Of a DNA stretch of 64,000 nucleotides, positions 1 through 7,931 are shown piece by piece. The notes under the pieces were generated by a model that worked only from the letters and a program-made list of their open reading frames with translations, searched no databases and was not told the DNA's origin. The translations under genes and the position numbers were made by a program. The DNA lies in assembly GCA_016342745.1 (NCBI GenBank), contig JAEINT010000001.1, forward strand, positions 248,001-312,000, given 5' to 3'. This DNA is from Labilibaculum sp. (GTDB lineage: Bacteria > Bacteroidota > Bacteroidia > Bacteroidales > Marinifilaceae). The number at the start of each line of letters is the position of its first letter. The first letter of the stretch is position 1.

Positions 1-652
1 CAGGTAAATCTGCTGGAAAATTAATTTCCACATTACCTTTATCATCTGTAAAAGCATCATCGCCCGAAACATCTAAATAACCAAAGCTTCTTTTAACTTT
101 TATACTAAGTTCGATTCCTTGCAATGCAACACGATCCCCTTTTTTAGTAAGACCAGTTAAGTTGGCAGCAACTTTTTTGTCTTCTTGGTTAATATCCAAA
201 ACAAGTTTTACATCAGTAACTTCAGGATTTTTAATTTCAGCAACTTGTTTACTTGCTTTCTTATTCTTATCGAAAGATCGCAGGTAAGTAACTACCATCC
301 ATTTGGCTTCGTCGCTTAAGGTTTTCTCAAAGGTTGGCATTGCAGCTCTTCCTTTGTTTATTTTGTAATAAATCTCACCATCAGACTGTACTAAAAAAGC
401 CTGTGATCCTAAATCGGATGGAGCTACAGGTTGAAGCGGTAACATATTGCCCATGGTAGCATCACCGTGGCATGATTTACAATTGATATTATAAATCTTT
501 TTACCTGAACTGATATTTTTAGTGCTAGCCTCGTAAGGATTTTGTTTCTTTTTTGAAGAATTAGGTACAGCCCAATCTTCTGCTTTAACAACGGTTGTTG
601 TAAAGGCAACAATAAGAAACAGGCTGGCAATTATTTTGATAGCATTTTTCAT
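1..652 (-). CDS. c-type cytochrome, class I (3' end outside window)
   Basis: The first 217 residues are visible; the rest lies beyond the left edge. A signal peptide (about residues 1-24, ending VKA) precedes one class I cytochrome c domain with a CKSCH heme motif (C58, C61, H62) and a likely axial Met105 in AMPTF. The protein should be periplasmic or lipid-side exposed. After the heme domain, residues about 135-217 look like a beta-sandwich with no cysteine, of unknown role. It starts 12 bases after the NrfD-like gene ends, so it is the third gene of one operon and probably passes electrons to or from that complex. The start ATG at 652 gives the signal peptide directly. The electron partner and direction cannot be read from sequence. 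Confidence 0.85.
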   Translation of the reverse strand, partial: MKNAIKIIASLFLIVAFTTTVVKAEDWAVPNSSKKKQNPYEASTKNISSGKKIYNINCKSCHGDATMGNMLPLQPVAPSDLGSQAFLVQSDGEIYYKINKGRAAMPTFEKTLSDEAKWMVVTYLRSFDKNKKASKQVAEIKNPEVTDVKLVLDINQEDKKVAANLTGLTKKGDRVALQGIELSIKVKRSFGYLDVSGDDAFTDDKGNVEINFPADLP

Positions 653-664
653 TGTTCGTATTTT

Positions 665-2005
665 TTAGGCTTCAATTTTGTAATCAATTCCTTTAGCATC
701 GGCAGTTTCACAAATCGGAACAACCGGGAAAATTTTAGATAAAACAGTAATGATTAGTAGTGCCAAAGCAAAACTTAATACGGTTACTGAAATTTCAATT
801 GCAGAAGGATAATAGTGTACAAAATTTTCAGGTACATTCTGAATTGGTAAGTGTGGATGAAGTAGTGTTGGAATAACAATTACATATCTTTTAACCCAAG
901 CTCCAGCCAAAATAAATAATGAAATGATCATTATCGGTAATGGTTTTCTGAATTTTTTGGTCACCAAAAGAATAACTGGAATGATGTTGCCAAATAATTG
1001 AGAAGACCAAAAAAGGATCGCCCAGTGCCCTGTAAATAGTTCTTTTAAGTGAATGCCGTCGCCAGTTTTCATTTTGTAACCAGGAACTAAAAATTCATTC
1101 AGGTTGAAGTAAAGGTATACCAAACAAACAGCAACCATCAATTTCCCCATTTTATCGAACTGTACATCAGTAATGTAATCATGTAGTTTATAGTTTACTC
1201 TAAAGAAATACATTGCCACAATTAAGGCCGCTGCTCCTGCAACAAATGCACCTGCAACAAAGTAAGGTCCTAGAATTGTGGTATCCCAACCATTTCGTAA
1301 TGTGGATGCGAAAAGCCATGATGTTACTGTGTGAATTGCCAAACCAACAGGAACAATTAGTACCATTAAGGTTCTAATCATTTTATGCAGATGCTTGTGT
1401 TGGTTAGGTGTATTGATGTATCCGAATGAAAGAATATTATAAAGCTTCTTCATAATAGGAGAGGCTTTCTTTAATTCATTTTTACAGATCGCTAAATCTG
1501 GAATCATCGGTAAAATCAGTAATAAAACACTGATGGTAAGATAAGTCGTAATTACTGTTACATCCCAAAGAATTGGCGATTGAAAACGTCCGTGTATCAT
1601 TACATTTAAAACTCTGTCAGGACGACCCATATCCAATACAATTACTAATCCAGCTACTGCAACAAAAGCGACAGCAACTATTTCTGCAATACGTGAAATG
1701 GGCGTAATCCAATCGATTTTGAGTAAGCCAAGAATCGAGGAGATGAGCATTCCAACCAAACTAACGGCAACAAAAAATACAAAGTTAGCGATGTAAAGGC
1801 CCCAGGATACGTAATCACGCATACCGGTAACGCCTAAACCATCACGTAACTGCACGTAATAGGCCCAAGCACAAACTCCGATAACAGTTACTAGGAAAAC
1901 AATCCAAAGTTCTAATCCTTTATGGTTTTGCATTGGACGCAGAATGTCTTCTTTTATTTTTTCAAACGAAAGAGTCGTGTCTTTCTGTTCAGGTAAGTCA
2001 TTCAT
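665..2005 (-). CDS. NrfD/PsrC-family integral membrane quinone-interacting subunit
   Basis: This 446-residue protein has about ten hydrophobic segments after a hydrophilic N-terminus of about 30 residues, as in the NrfD/PsrC/HybB/ActC family. These proteins anchor Fe-S subunits in the membrane and exchange electrons or protons with the quinone pool. The length is nearer to the ten-helix ActC/DsrP/HybB types than to the eight-helix PsrC. It lies 62 bases after the Tat-type Fe-S protein gene and 12 bases before a cytochrome c gene, so the three very likely form one membrane complex linking menaquinol to heme c. No molybdopterin subunit is encoded next to it inside the window. The family is clear, the exact complex is not. 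Confidence 0.88.
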   Translation of the reverse strand: MNDLPEQKDTTLSFEKIKEDILRPMQNHKGLELWIVFLVTVIGVCAWAYYVQLRDGLGVTGMRDYVSWGLYIANFVFFVAVSLVGMLISSILGLLKIDWITPISRIAEIVAVAFVAVAGLVIVLDMGRPDRVLNVMIHGRFQSPILWDVTVITTYLTISVLLLILPMIPDLAICKNELKKASPIMKKLYNILSFGYINTPNQHKHLHKMIRTLMVLIVPVGLAIHTVTSWLFASTLRNGWDTTILGPYFVAGAFVAGAAALIVAMYFFRVNYKLHDYITDVQFDKMGKLMVAVCLVYLYFNLNEFLVPGYKMKTGDGIHLKELFTGHWAILFWSSQLFGNIIPVILLVTKKFRKPLPIMIISLFILAGAWVKRYVIVIPTLLHPHLPIQNVPENFVHYYPSAIEISVTVLSFALALLIITVLSKIFPVVPICETADAKGIDYKIEA

Positions 2006-2067
2006 AAGATTAAATTATTTTTGGCAAATAAAATCTGATTATTATAAAATTGATTTGAAAACTATTT

Positions 2068-3003
2068 TTAATGAAGGTTTTCTTCGTTTAACAGGTCTCC
2101 ATTAAATTCAAAAGCTCTATTCTTTGGAGGCAAATAGTACACTCTTGGTTTGGTACCTAATTCTTCCATTAAGGTATAACCTGCATTGTCCTCAATCAAT
2201 TTACTGAAGCGAACAGTTTCTCCGGAAGTTCCGTTGGTAACTGCATCTTCGTTTCGATCACCAAAGTAGTACACGCCATTTGGACAAGCCGAAACACATG
2301 AAGGTAATTTATCCTCACGAAGACGGTCTGCACTAAATAAACATTTGCTAACGGTTCCTTTTTTCTGTGGAACATTGGCTTCAATATTATAGGTAAGATC
2401 TTTATATTTTTCAGCATCTTTTGGTTCAGTCCATTGGAAAATACGAGCTGAATATGGGCAAGCAGCAATACAGAAACGACAACCGATACATCTTTCATTG
2501 TCGATTAGTACAATACCATCCTGGCGCTTAAAAGTTGCATCAACTGGGCAAACTTTAGTACATGGAGGATTGTCGCAATGCTGACAAGGTTTAGGCATGA
2601 AATATGGAGCAGTATGCTCTGCATCCTGCATTTGAAGAACATTAATATGGTGTTGGTCGGCTCTAAGCTGATGGTGATTTTGACATGCATCCATACATTT
2701 ACGAGCATTTCGACACTTGCTTAAATCGATAACCATCACGAATGATTTACCAGGAATTCCTTCACGGCCTCTTTTTTGCAATTCAGTTAGAGGTTCGTTT
2801 ACTGTAGGGCGAAGTTGGTTTTTATCAACTTGTACCAATTGTCCATCCTGTGTTAGTAGATTAACTTTCTCACCTGGTTCTTGCGCTGCAGCTTTTGCAG
2901 CCCCAAGAAGAGAAAAGCCACTAACAACACCGGCAGCTCCAACGGAAATACCAACACTTTTTAGGAATTTTCGTCTACTGTTGTTTGATGCTTCTTCTTT
3001 CAT
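2068..3003 (-). CDS. Tat-exported 4Fe-4S dicluster protein (NrfC/HybA-like) with two degenerate cysteine motifs
   Basis: The 311-residue protein opens with a twin-arginine signal (SRRKFLK, residues 9-15, followed by a hydrophobic stretch), so it is exported folded. Four ferredoxin-type motifs follow. Motif II (C140, C143, C148, C152) and motif III (C172, C175, C178, C182) are complete. Motif I has C97, C103 and C107 with Ala100 where the second Cys should be; motif IV has C221, C236 and C240 with Ser224 in the equivalent place. By the usual pairing of motifs I and IV, each of two clusters loses one ligand, which suggests [3Fe-4S] clusters or cluster loss. It is the first gene of the operon with the NrfD-like protein and cytochrome c. 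It should wire electrons between the membrane subunit and periplasmic partners. Confidence 0.88.
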   Translation of the reverse strand: MKEEASNNSRRKFLKSVGISVGAAGVVSGFSLLGAAKAAAQEPGEKVNLLTQDGQLVQVDKNQLRPTVNEPLTELQKRGREGIPGKSFVMVIDLSKCRNARKCMDACQNHHQLRADQHHINVLQMQDAEHTAPYFMPKPCQHCDNPPCTKVCPVDATFKRQDGIVLIDNERCIGCRFCIAACPYSARIFQWTEPKDAEKYKDLTYNIEANVPQKKGTVSKCLFSADRLREDKLPSCVSACPNGVYYFGDRNEDAVTNGTSGETVRFSKLIEDNAGYTLMEELGTKPRVYYLPPKNRAFEFNGDLLNEENLH

Positions 3004-3776
3004 TATGTATTAGGTTAGTTTTTCTGTTTAAGAGCTTTCTTTTTACACCTAAGATAGCAGTTTTACATACGAAACAATGCTCTTTAAAATGATTCTAAAT
3101 AACAAACTTAATTCCTTGTGTTTACTAGTTTAAGGATCTGTAAGTTTAGTTCTTTTATGTTTCACATACGTTTGCGTATTAATTCAAATATAAATAAATA
3201 ATTTCATTTGATAAGCTAGTTGAAATTATCGTCAGAAGTGCTTGATATTCTTTCTATTTGAGTTTTTGTTTTGTTGTGGTTGTCTAAGGAGTTGATTGTG
3301 TGTGTGATAATCTGGTTTTATTGTGAGATTGGTGATTTTGTAAATATTTTGTGAAATACCATTTGGTTTGAATAGATTAAAGAATTTTGAAATGAGGATT
3401 CCTTTTAAAATCAAGCTGTTCCTGTCAATATTTGATATGGTTTTGTTCTTGGTAAGTGTTTGCAGATTAAATGTTTATAGATTTTTTAGATTAGCTCATA
3501 AAAACAATCTATTAGGATATGCTTTTCTCAAACAAAAACTTCATATTTTATTGTCTTATTGCCATTTTAGGCTTCTAAATTGAGTGAAATTTTTCACATG
3601 TTTTTTTTAATTTGGATGGGAAATAGATCATGTAAAAAATTGAATGGTAACTTTAATTGCCCTGATAATTAGGGTTTTTATTTCATTTGTTTTTAAGCAT
3701 TTTCCAGTGTCATTTAAAAGTGTATTTTTGTGCGACTAATATCAGCTTTGGTATTGGACAGCCTTAAATTGAAAAT
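3004..3776. other. AT-rich intergenic region between divergent genes
   Basis: These 773 bases separate the redox operon (minus) from the DAHP synthase gene (plus). I see no convincing gene; a 71-codon frame at 3368-3583 has AT-driven composition and no recognisable features. Structure that can be seen: a short palindrome ATACG-TTTG-CGTAT at 3166-3179, and an inverted repeat with arms at about 3589-3600 and 3629-3641. A promoter-like element for the plus gene lies at 3723-3730. Confidence 0.5.
3723..3730 (+). promoter_or_regulatory. putative -7 element for the DAHP synthase gene
   Basis: TATTTTTG matches the Bacteroidota -7 consensus TAnnTTTG and lies 46 bases before the start codon. The -33 region about 20 bases upstream is T-rich but has no exact TTTG, so the call rests mainly on the -7 box. 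Confidence 0.4.
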
Positions 3777-4865
3777 ATGAGCGGATTGGAGAATTGTAAA
3801 CCAATGAATACTTGGTTTAAGAAGTTGGATACAAGACCAATAGTGATAAGTGGTCCTTCTGTCGTAGAGTCTGAAGAACAGTTGTTGAATACTGCCAGAG
3901 AACTTAAAAAAGTTGATCAGGTAAAAATATTTAGAGCTGGGGTTTGGAAACCGCAAACTGCAACTAAAACTTTTGGAGACAGAGGTTTAGATATTTTGCA
4001 ATGGCTGAATCAAGTAAAGCAAGAAACGGGTTTACTTACCATGGTTGAGGTGGCATCACCAAAGCATGTTGAAATGTGTTTAAGGCATAATGTTGATATT
4101 TTATGGGTTGGTGCAAGAACTAGCTCTAATCCATTTTCAGTTCAGGAATTGGCTAGTGCTTTGCATGGGATGAACGTTCCTGTAATGGTAAAGAATCCAA
4201 TAAATCCCGACATTAATTTGTGGATTGAAGCATTAGAAACAATTAACAAGGCTGGTATTTCGCGTTTGGCTGCTATTCACAGAGGATTCTATCCATTCGA
4301 GAAAACAAGACTTCGTAATATCCCTAAATGGGAAATTCCTATTGAATTAAAATCACGATTTCATAATCTTCCAATAATTTGTGATCCGAGTCATATTGCG
4401 GGAGGGAATAAGTATGTTTCTGAGATGGCACAAAAAGCTTTGGATTTAAATATGGACGGCTTAATGATTGAAAGCCATTTTAATCCGACAGAAGCATTAA
4501 GTGAACTGGAAGAAACATTAAGTCCAGCTGAATTGGATGAAGTTCTAAGAGGTTTGGTATGTCGTTTAAATTCTATTGATGATTTAGGTGAAAACCAATT
4601 GGAACAGTACAGAAATCAAATTGATTCAGTAGATGCTCAGTTAATAGAATTGTTAGCTCAACGTATGAATATTGTGGAAGAAATAGGCGAATACAAATCG
4701 CAAAAAAATATGACAATTCTGCAATTGGAACGATGGGAAAAGGTGCGAGAAAAAGGTGTTGAGTTGGGGAAATCTCTTGGCTTATCTGAAAAGTTCACAA
4801 CTCAGTTATTACGAATGATTCATAAAGAAGCTATTCTAAAACAAAATAAAGTGATGAATCGATAG
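3777..4865 (+). CDS. bifunctional 3-deoxy-7-phosphoheptulonate synthase / chorismate mutase, variant metal site
   Basis: The N-terminal part (about 12-265) is a DAHP synthase of the KDO8P-synthase-like class (KIFRAGVWKP, GARTSSNPF, VKNPINPD, AIHRGF, ICDPSHIAGG); the C-terminal part (about 274-362) is an AroQ-type chorismate mutase with R279, R296, K307, R319 and Q356 in the expected places. DAHP synthase joins PEP and erythrose 4-phosphate; chorismate mutase makes prephenate, and the fusion is common in Bacteroidota. Unusual here: GPC is GPS (S28), the last metal ligand Asp is Glu (E243), and the usual KPRT loop reads KPQT (57-61). His206 and Glu232 remain. The gene stands alone, with a strong terminator behind. 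Met11 (3807) is an alternative start that fits the family well. Whether the synthase half is active is open. Confidence 0.85.
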   Translation: MSGLENCKPMNTWFKKLDTRPIVISGPSVVESEEQLLNTARELKKVDQVKIFRAGVWKPQTATKTFGDRGLDILQWLNQVKQETGLLTMVEVASPKHVEMCLRHNVDILWVGARTSSNPFSVQELASALHGMNVPVMVKNPINPDINLWIEALETINKAGISRLAAIHRGFYPFEKTRLRNIPKWEIPIELKSRFHNLPIICDPSHIAGGNKYVSEMAQKALDLNMDGLMIESHFNPTEALSELEETLSPAELDEVLRGLVCRLNSIDDLGENQLEQYRNQIDSVDAQLIELLAQRMNIVEEIGEYKSQKNMTILQLERWEKVREKGVELGKSLGLSEKFTTQLLRMIHKEAILKQNKVMNR

Positions 4866-4887
4866 CACTTGTAAAATTATAGATATG

Positions 4888-4925
4888 AAAGGCTAAGAAT
4901 GTGTTGAACATCTTAGCCTTTTTTG
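4888..4925 (+). terminator. rho-independent terminator after the DAHP synthase gene
   Basis: The stem AAAGGCTAAGA (4888-4898) pairs with TCTTAGCCTTT (4911-4921) around a 12-base loop and runs into a T-tract. It sits 23 bases after the stop codon. Confidence 0.85.
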
Positions 4926-5057
4926 TTGAGCATAAGAACCATTTTCTTTGTAATAAATCTATATAAGTAGTCTTGAGTTAATTTTTGATAAATATTGAAT
5001 GCTTTAATTTACGATATTAATATATTTTGTTAATTTGAAGCGCCTAATCCTATATTT

Positions 5058-7001
5058 ATGAAAAAATTAAAACAATCATTATTACTAATCGCTTTCATAC
5101 TTTTAGCAATAAGTTCGTCTAATGCCAAAGGAATCAAGTTTGGGAAAGTGTCTAAGGATGAATTTGCTTTAAAAGAATGCTCTTATGAAAAGGAAGCTTC
5201 AGCAGTTATACTAAGTAGAACTTGTACTGTAAACCTCAGTTATTCTGTCATCGCTTATTCTTACCATGTCCGAATAAAAATATTAAAAGAGGAAGGTATT
5301 AATCAAGGTAATGTTGAATTATCCTATTATAGGAATAATAATATAGAAAATATTACGAAGGTAAAAGCGCAAACAATTAATTTGAATGCTGGAGGAAAAC
5401 AAGAGATTGTAAAGGTCGAGAACAGCTCAATTTTTGATGTTGATGTTAATGAAAATTATGGTGAAGTTCGATTTTCTATGCCTGATGTGAAGGTGGGATC
5501 AATAATTGAATACAAATACACAACAAATTCTCAATTTTACTCTTATCTAGATACATGGTATTTTCAAGGTGAAATACCGACATTACATAGTTCTATAAGG
5601 GTGAATATGCCTGAGACATTTCGCTATAATATGGTGATGTTTGGGAATAGGATACAAGTAAAATACGCAGAACCCAAGGATAATGAATGGGTTTTGACCA
5701 ATATGCCTTCTATACAAGAAGAATCGTATGTTAATAATTATCATGATTTTATAGAACAATTGCGTTTTCAATTGGCTGGTTATTATACAAAAGATAAAAA
5801 TTCTTTAGGTGGTACGCCAATATTTGTAAATTCCATGACAACCTATGAGGCACTTGCCAAAGAATATATCGAAAAAGTGAATTATCTGGGACGTTCAAAC
5901 TTTGCAAAAAAGCAATTGGAAACAATTTTGGATGGAAGCGAAAACAATTGGGAAAAACTCGAAAAGATTTATGATTTTGTAAGAACTAGTGTAAAATGGA
6001 ATGGCAAGTATCGAATCTATCCCGAAAAGTCGCCACCTAATTTATTAGAGGAGAAAGTTGGGAGTAATTCAGAAATTAATTATTTGCTCGTTTTATTGTT
6101 AAGAAATGCAGGTTTTGAGTGCAATCCGGCTTTAGCCAGATCTAATACAAGAGGATTAATTCAAAAAGCTTATCCATTACTGAGTCAATTCGATCAGGTT
6201 CTTGCTTGTGTTGAATTGTATGGTAAACAGCATTTTTTAAATGCAACTTCACCATATCGCCCTTACAATCTGATTGCCGAAAAGGATTTGAATTATCATG
6301 CTTTTGTATTGCGCAAAGAAAAGCCATACTGGGCAAAAATTACTCCTAATAAAAAGAATTATCAACAAATATCAATAACCTATGATTATTCGGATTTAGA
6401 GGATCCTATTTGTAATTTTAAAATACAGGAATTAGGATATTTAGCATCGAAAAGCCGTGAGAAATTATCTGAAGATGGCGCGGAGTCATGGATGTCAGAT
6501 TTTTTTGATTTAGAAAAGTGTGATTTTAATAAAGATTCGCTAAAATTTAAAAATGAAAAAAAAGTAAGCCTTTCATTACAAATGAAGTGTGATTTGAATT
6601 TAGAAAGTGGTTTAGATGAATATAGTGATTTTACGTATTTCAATTTATTCAATGAACAAGATCTGAAAAATCCATTTTTAAAAGAATCTAGACAATACAG
6701 GATTGACTATAATTATCCTAGATCCAAAACTTATATAATAAAGTTTATTCTTCCAGAAGGGTATGAGTTCGAGGATTATCCAAAAGGTGAGAAATATGTC
6801 TTGAATCAAGGAGCGGGAGAATTTATGCTTACATCAAAAAAGAGTGGGAACGAACTTAGTATTCGAACCACGTTTTCAATAAATATAGAATCATTTTCAA
6901 AAGAGTATTATGGTGACTTAAGCGAATTCTATAGTCAAATGATTAAGACAATGGGCTCACAGGTTGTAATAAAAAAAGTAAATAATATTTCAGAAAAATG
7001 A
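5058..7001 (+). CDS. DUF3857 / transglutaminase-like protein with lost catalytic triad
   Basis: The 647-residue protein has a signal peptide (1-23, SSNAKG) and so is exported, probably periplasmic. Residues about 45-230 fit DUF3857, about 295-400 fit a transglutaminase-like fold, and the remainder is beta-rich. In the transglutaminase region the catalytic Cys position is Asn337 (GSNSE), the His position is Gln380 (FDQVL), and the Asp position is Asn395 (FLNAT). All three catalytic residues are therefore replaced, so a binding or structural role is more likely than peptide cleavage or cross-linking. It overlaps the following CPBP protease gene by 4 bases (ATGA), implying translational coupling and a shared function. 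The substrate is unknown. Confidence 0.82.
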   Translation: MKKLKQSLLLIAFILLAISSSNAKGIKFGKVSKDEFALKECSYEKEASAVILSRTCTVNLSYSVIAYSYHVRIKILKEEGINQGNVELSYYRNNNIENITKVKAQTINLNAGGKQEIVKVENSSIFDVDVNENYGEVRFSMPDVKVGSIIEYKYTTNSQFYSYLDTWYFQGEIPTLHSSIRVNMPETFRYNMVMFGNRIQVKYAEPKDNEWVLTNMPSIQEESYVNNYHDFIEQLRFQLAGYYTKDKNSLGGTPIFVNSMTTYEALAKEYIEKVNYLGRSNFAKKQLETILDGSENNWEKLEKIYDFVRTSVKWNGKYRIYPEKSPPNLLEEKVGSNSEINYLLVLLLRNAGFECNPALARSNTRGLIQKAYPLLSQFDQVLACVELYGKQHFLNATSPYRPYNLIAEKDLNYHAFVLRKEKPYWAKITPNKKNYQQISITYDYSDLEDPICNFKIQELGYLASKSREKLSEDGAESWMSDFFDLEKCDFNKDSLKFKNEKKVSLSLQMKCDLNLESGLDEYSDFTYFNLFNEQDLKNPFLKESRQYRIDYNYPRSKTYIIKFILPEGYEFEDYPKGEKYVLNQGAGEFMLTSKKSGNELSIRTTFSINIESFSKEYYGDLSEFYSQMIKTMGSQVVIKKVNNISEK

Positions 7002-7864
7002 ATCAAATTACAACAGAAACAGTAGCAGAGCCAAGTCAGCAATCGAAAGAAGCAAAAATGGCTTACCCTAGTATAAAACAGGGCTGGGGAATATTCGGTT
7101 TACTTATATTGGTAACAATATGTTATGCAATGCCACTTGGCATAATTGGTATGTTTTATCCGGATATTCAGCAGGGGCCATTTCATCTTCTAAACTATTC
7201 AATTCCGATAGTTATTCTGATTTTTATTACTCGTTCTTGGTGGAAGAAAAATCCTAAAAATGATAGCACAATTCAATTTAAAGGATTTCCATTAGCTATT
7301 TTGCCTGTTGTTCTAATTATGACGATCAGCTTAGTAGTTATTCATTCAGAAATTGCAAGTTGGGTACCAATGCCAGATTGGCTTGTTGATGTGTTTAAAG
7401 AATTTTTACAGCCTAATATATGGGGTTTTATCACGATTGTAATTGCGGCTCCTATTTTGGAAGAAATTTTATTGCGCGGAATTGTTTTGAATGGATTGTT
7501 GCGAAACTATTCTCCATGGAAGGCTATTATTTGGTCATCAGTATTTTTTGGTGTGATACATTTAAATCCTTGGCAATTTGTAACGGCAATGATCGCAGGT
7601 ATGGTAATAGGATATTTGTATTGGAAAACTAAATCTCTTTGGTTGTGTATTTTAATACATGCAGTTAACAATGGTATTGCTTTTTATTTGACAGTTAAAT
7701 ATAGCGAAGTAACAAATTTTTCAGAGCTATTTAATATTGGAACAGGTGAAAGAATAGGTCTTTTTATTGGAGCAGGACTTTGCTTATGGGGATCGTATCT
7801 CTTTTATGAGAAATATTTTAATTCGCAAAGTGAAACAAATAGATGTAACAAAACGGAAAAATAA
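6998..7864 (+). CDS. CPBP family intramembrane metalloprotease (CAAX/Abi type)
   Basis: The 288-residue membrane protein carries the CPBP motifs: EEILLR (E155, E156, R160), FFGVIH (H188) and HAVNN (H221, N225), which bind the metal inside the membrane. Several hydrophobic helices surround them. Family members include Rce1-like prenyl-protein proteases and bacterial proteins linked to bacteriocin self-immunity or envelope maintenance; the bacterial substrate is rarely known. The ATG overlaps the stop of the DUF3857 gene (ATGA), so the two are coupled and co-expressed. A perfect bidirectional terminator follows. Identification as CPBP is firm, function is inferred from family only. Confidence 0.9.
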   Translation: MNQITTETVAEPSQQSKEAKMAYPSIKQGWGIFGLLILVTICYAMPLGIIGMFYPDIQQGPFHLLNYSIPIVILIFITRSWWKKNPKNDSTIQFKGFPLAILPVVLIMTISLVVIHSEIASWVPMPDWLVDVFKEFLQPNIWGFITIVIAAPILEEILLRGIVLNGLLRNYSPWKAIIWSSVFFGVIHLNPWQFVTAMIAGMVIGYLYWKTKSLWLCILIHAVNNGIAFYLTVKYSEVTNFSELFNIGTGERIGLFIGAGLCLWGSYLFYEKYFNSQSETNRCNKTEK

Positions 7865-7868
7865 AAAA

Positions 7869-7910
7869 AAGAAGGCTAAGATGTTTAATACATTCTTAGC
7901 CTTCTTTTTT
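7869..7910. terminator. bidirectional terminator between the CPBP gene and pssA
   Basis: A perfect 12-bp stem, AAGAAGGCTAAG (7869-7880) with CTTAGCCTTCTT (7895-7906), is flanked by an A-tract on the left and a T-tract on the right, so it can end transcription from both converging genes. The GGCTAAG core also occurs in the terminator at 4888-4925. Confidence 0.88.
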
Positions 7911-7931
7911 ATATCTGTAAAGTGTATTGTT

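Noticed and set aside
2196-3013. Several overlapping frames in other phases within the Fe-S protein gene
   Set aside because: They are shadows of the real gene, which has a Tat signal and conserved cysteines.
3368-3583. Open frame of 71 codons on the plus strand in the intergenic region
   Set aside because: The composition follows the AT-rich background (Phe, Leu, Lys, Asn), there is no recognisable domain, and no terminator or neighbour supports a gene.
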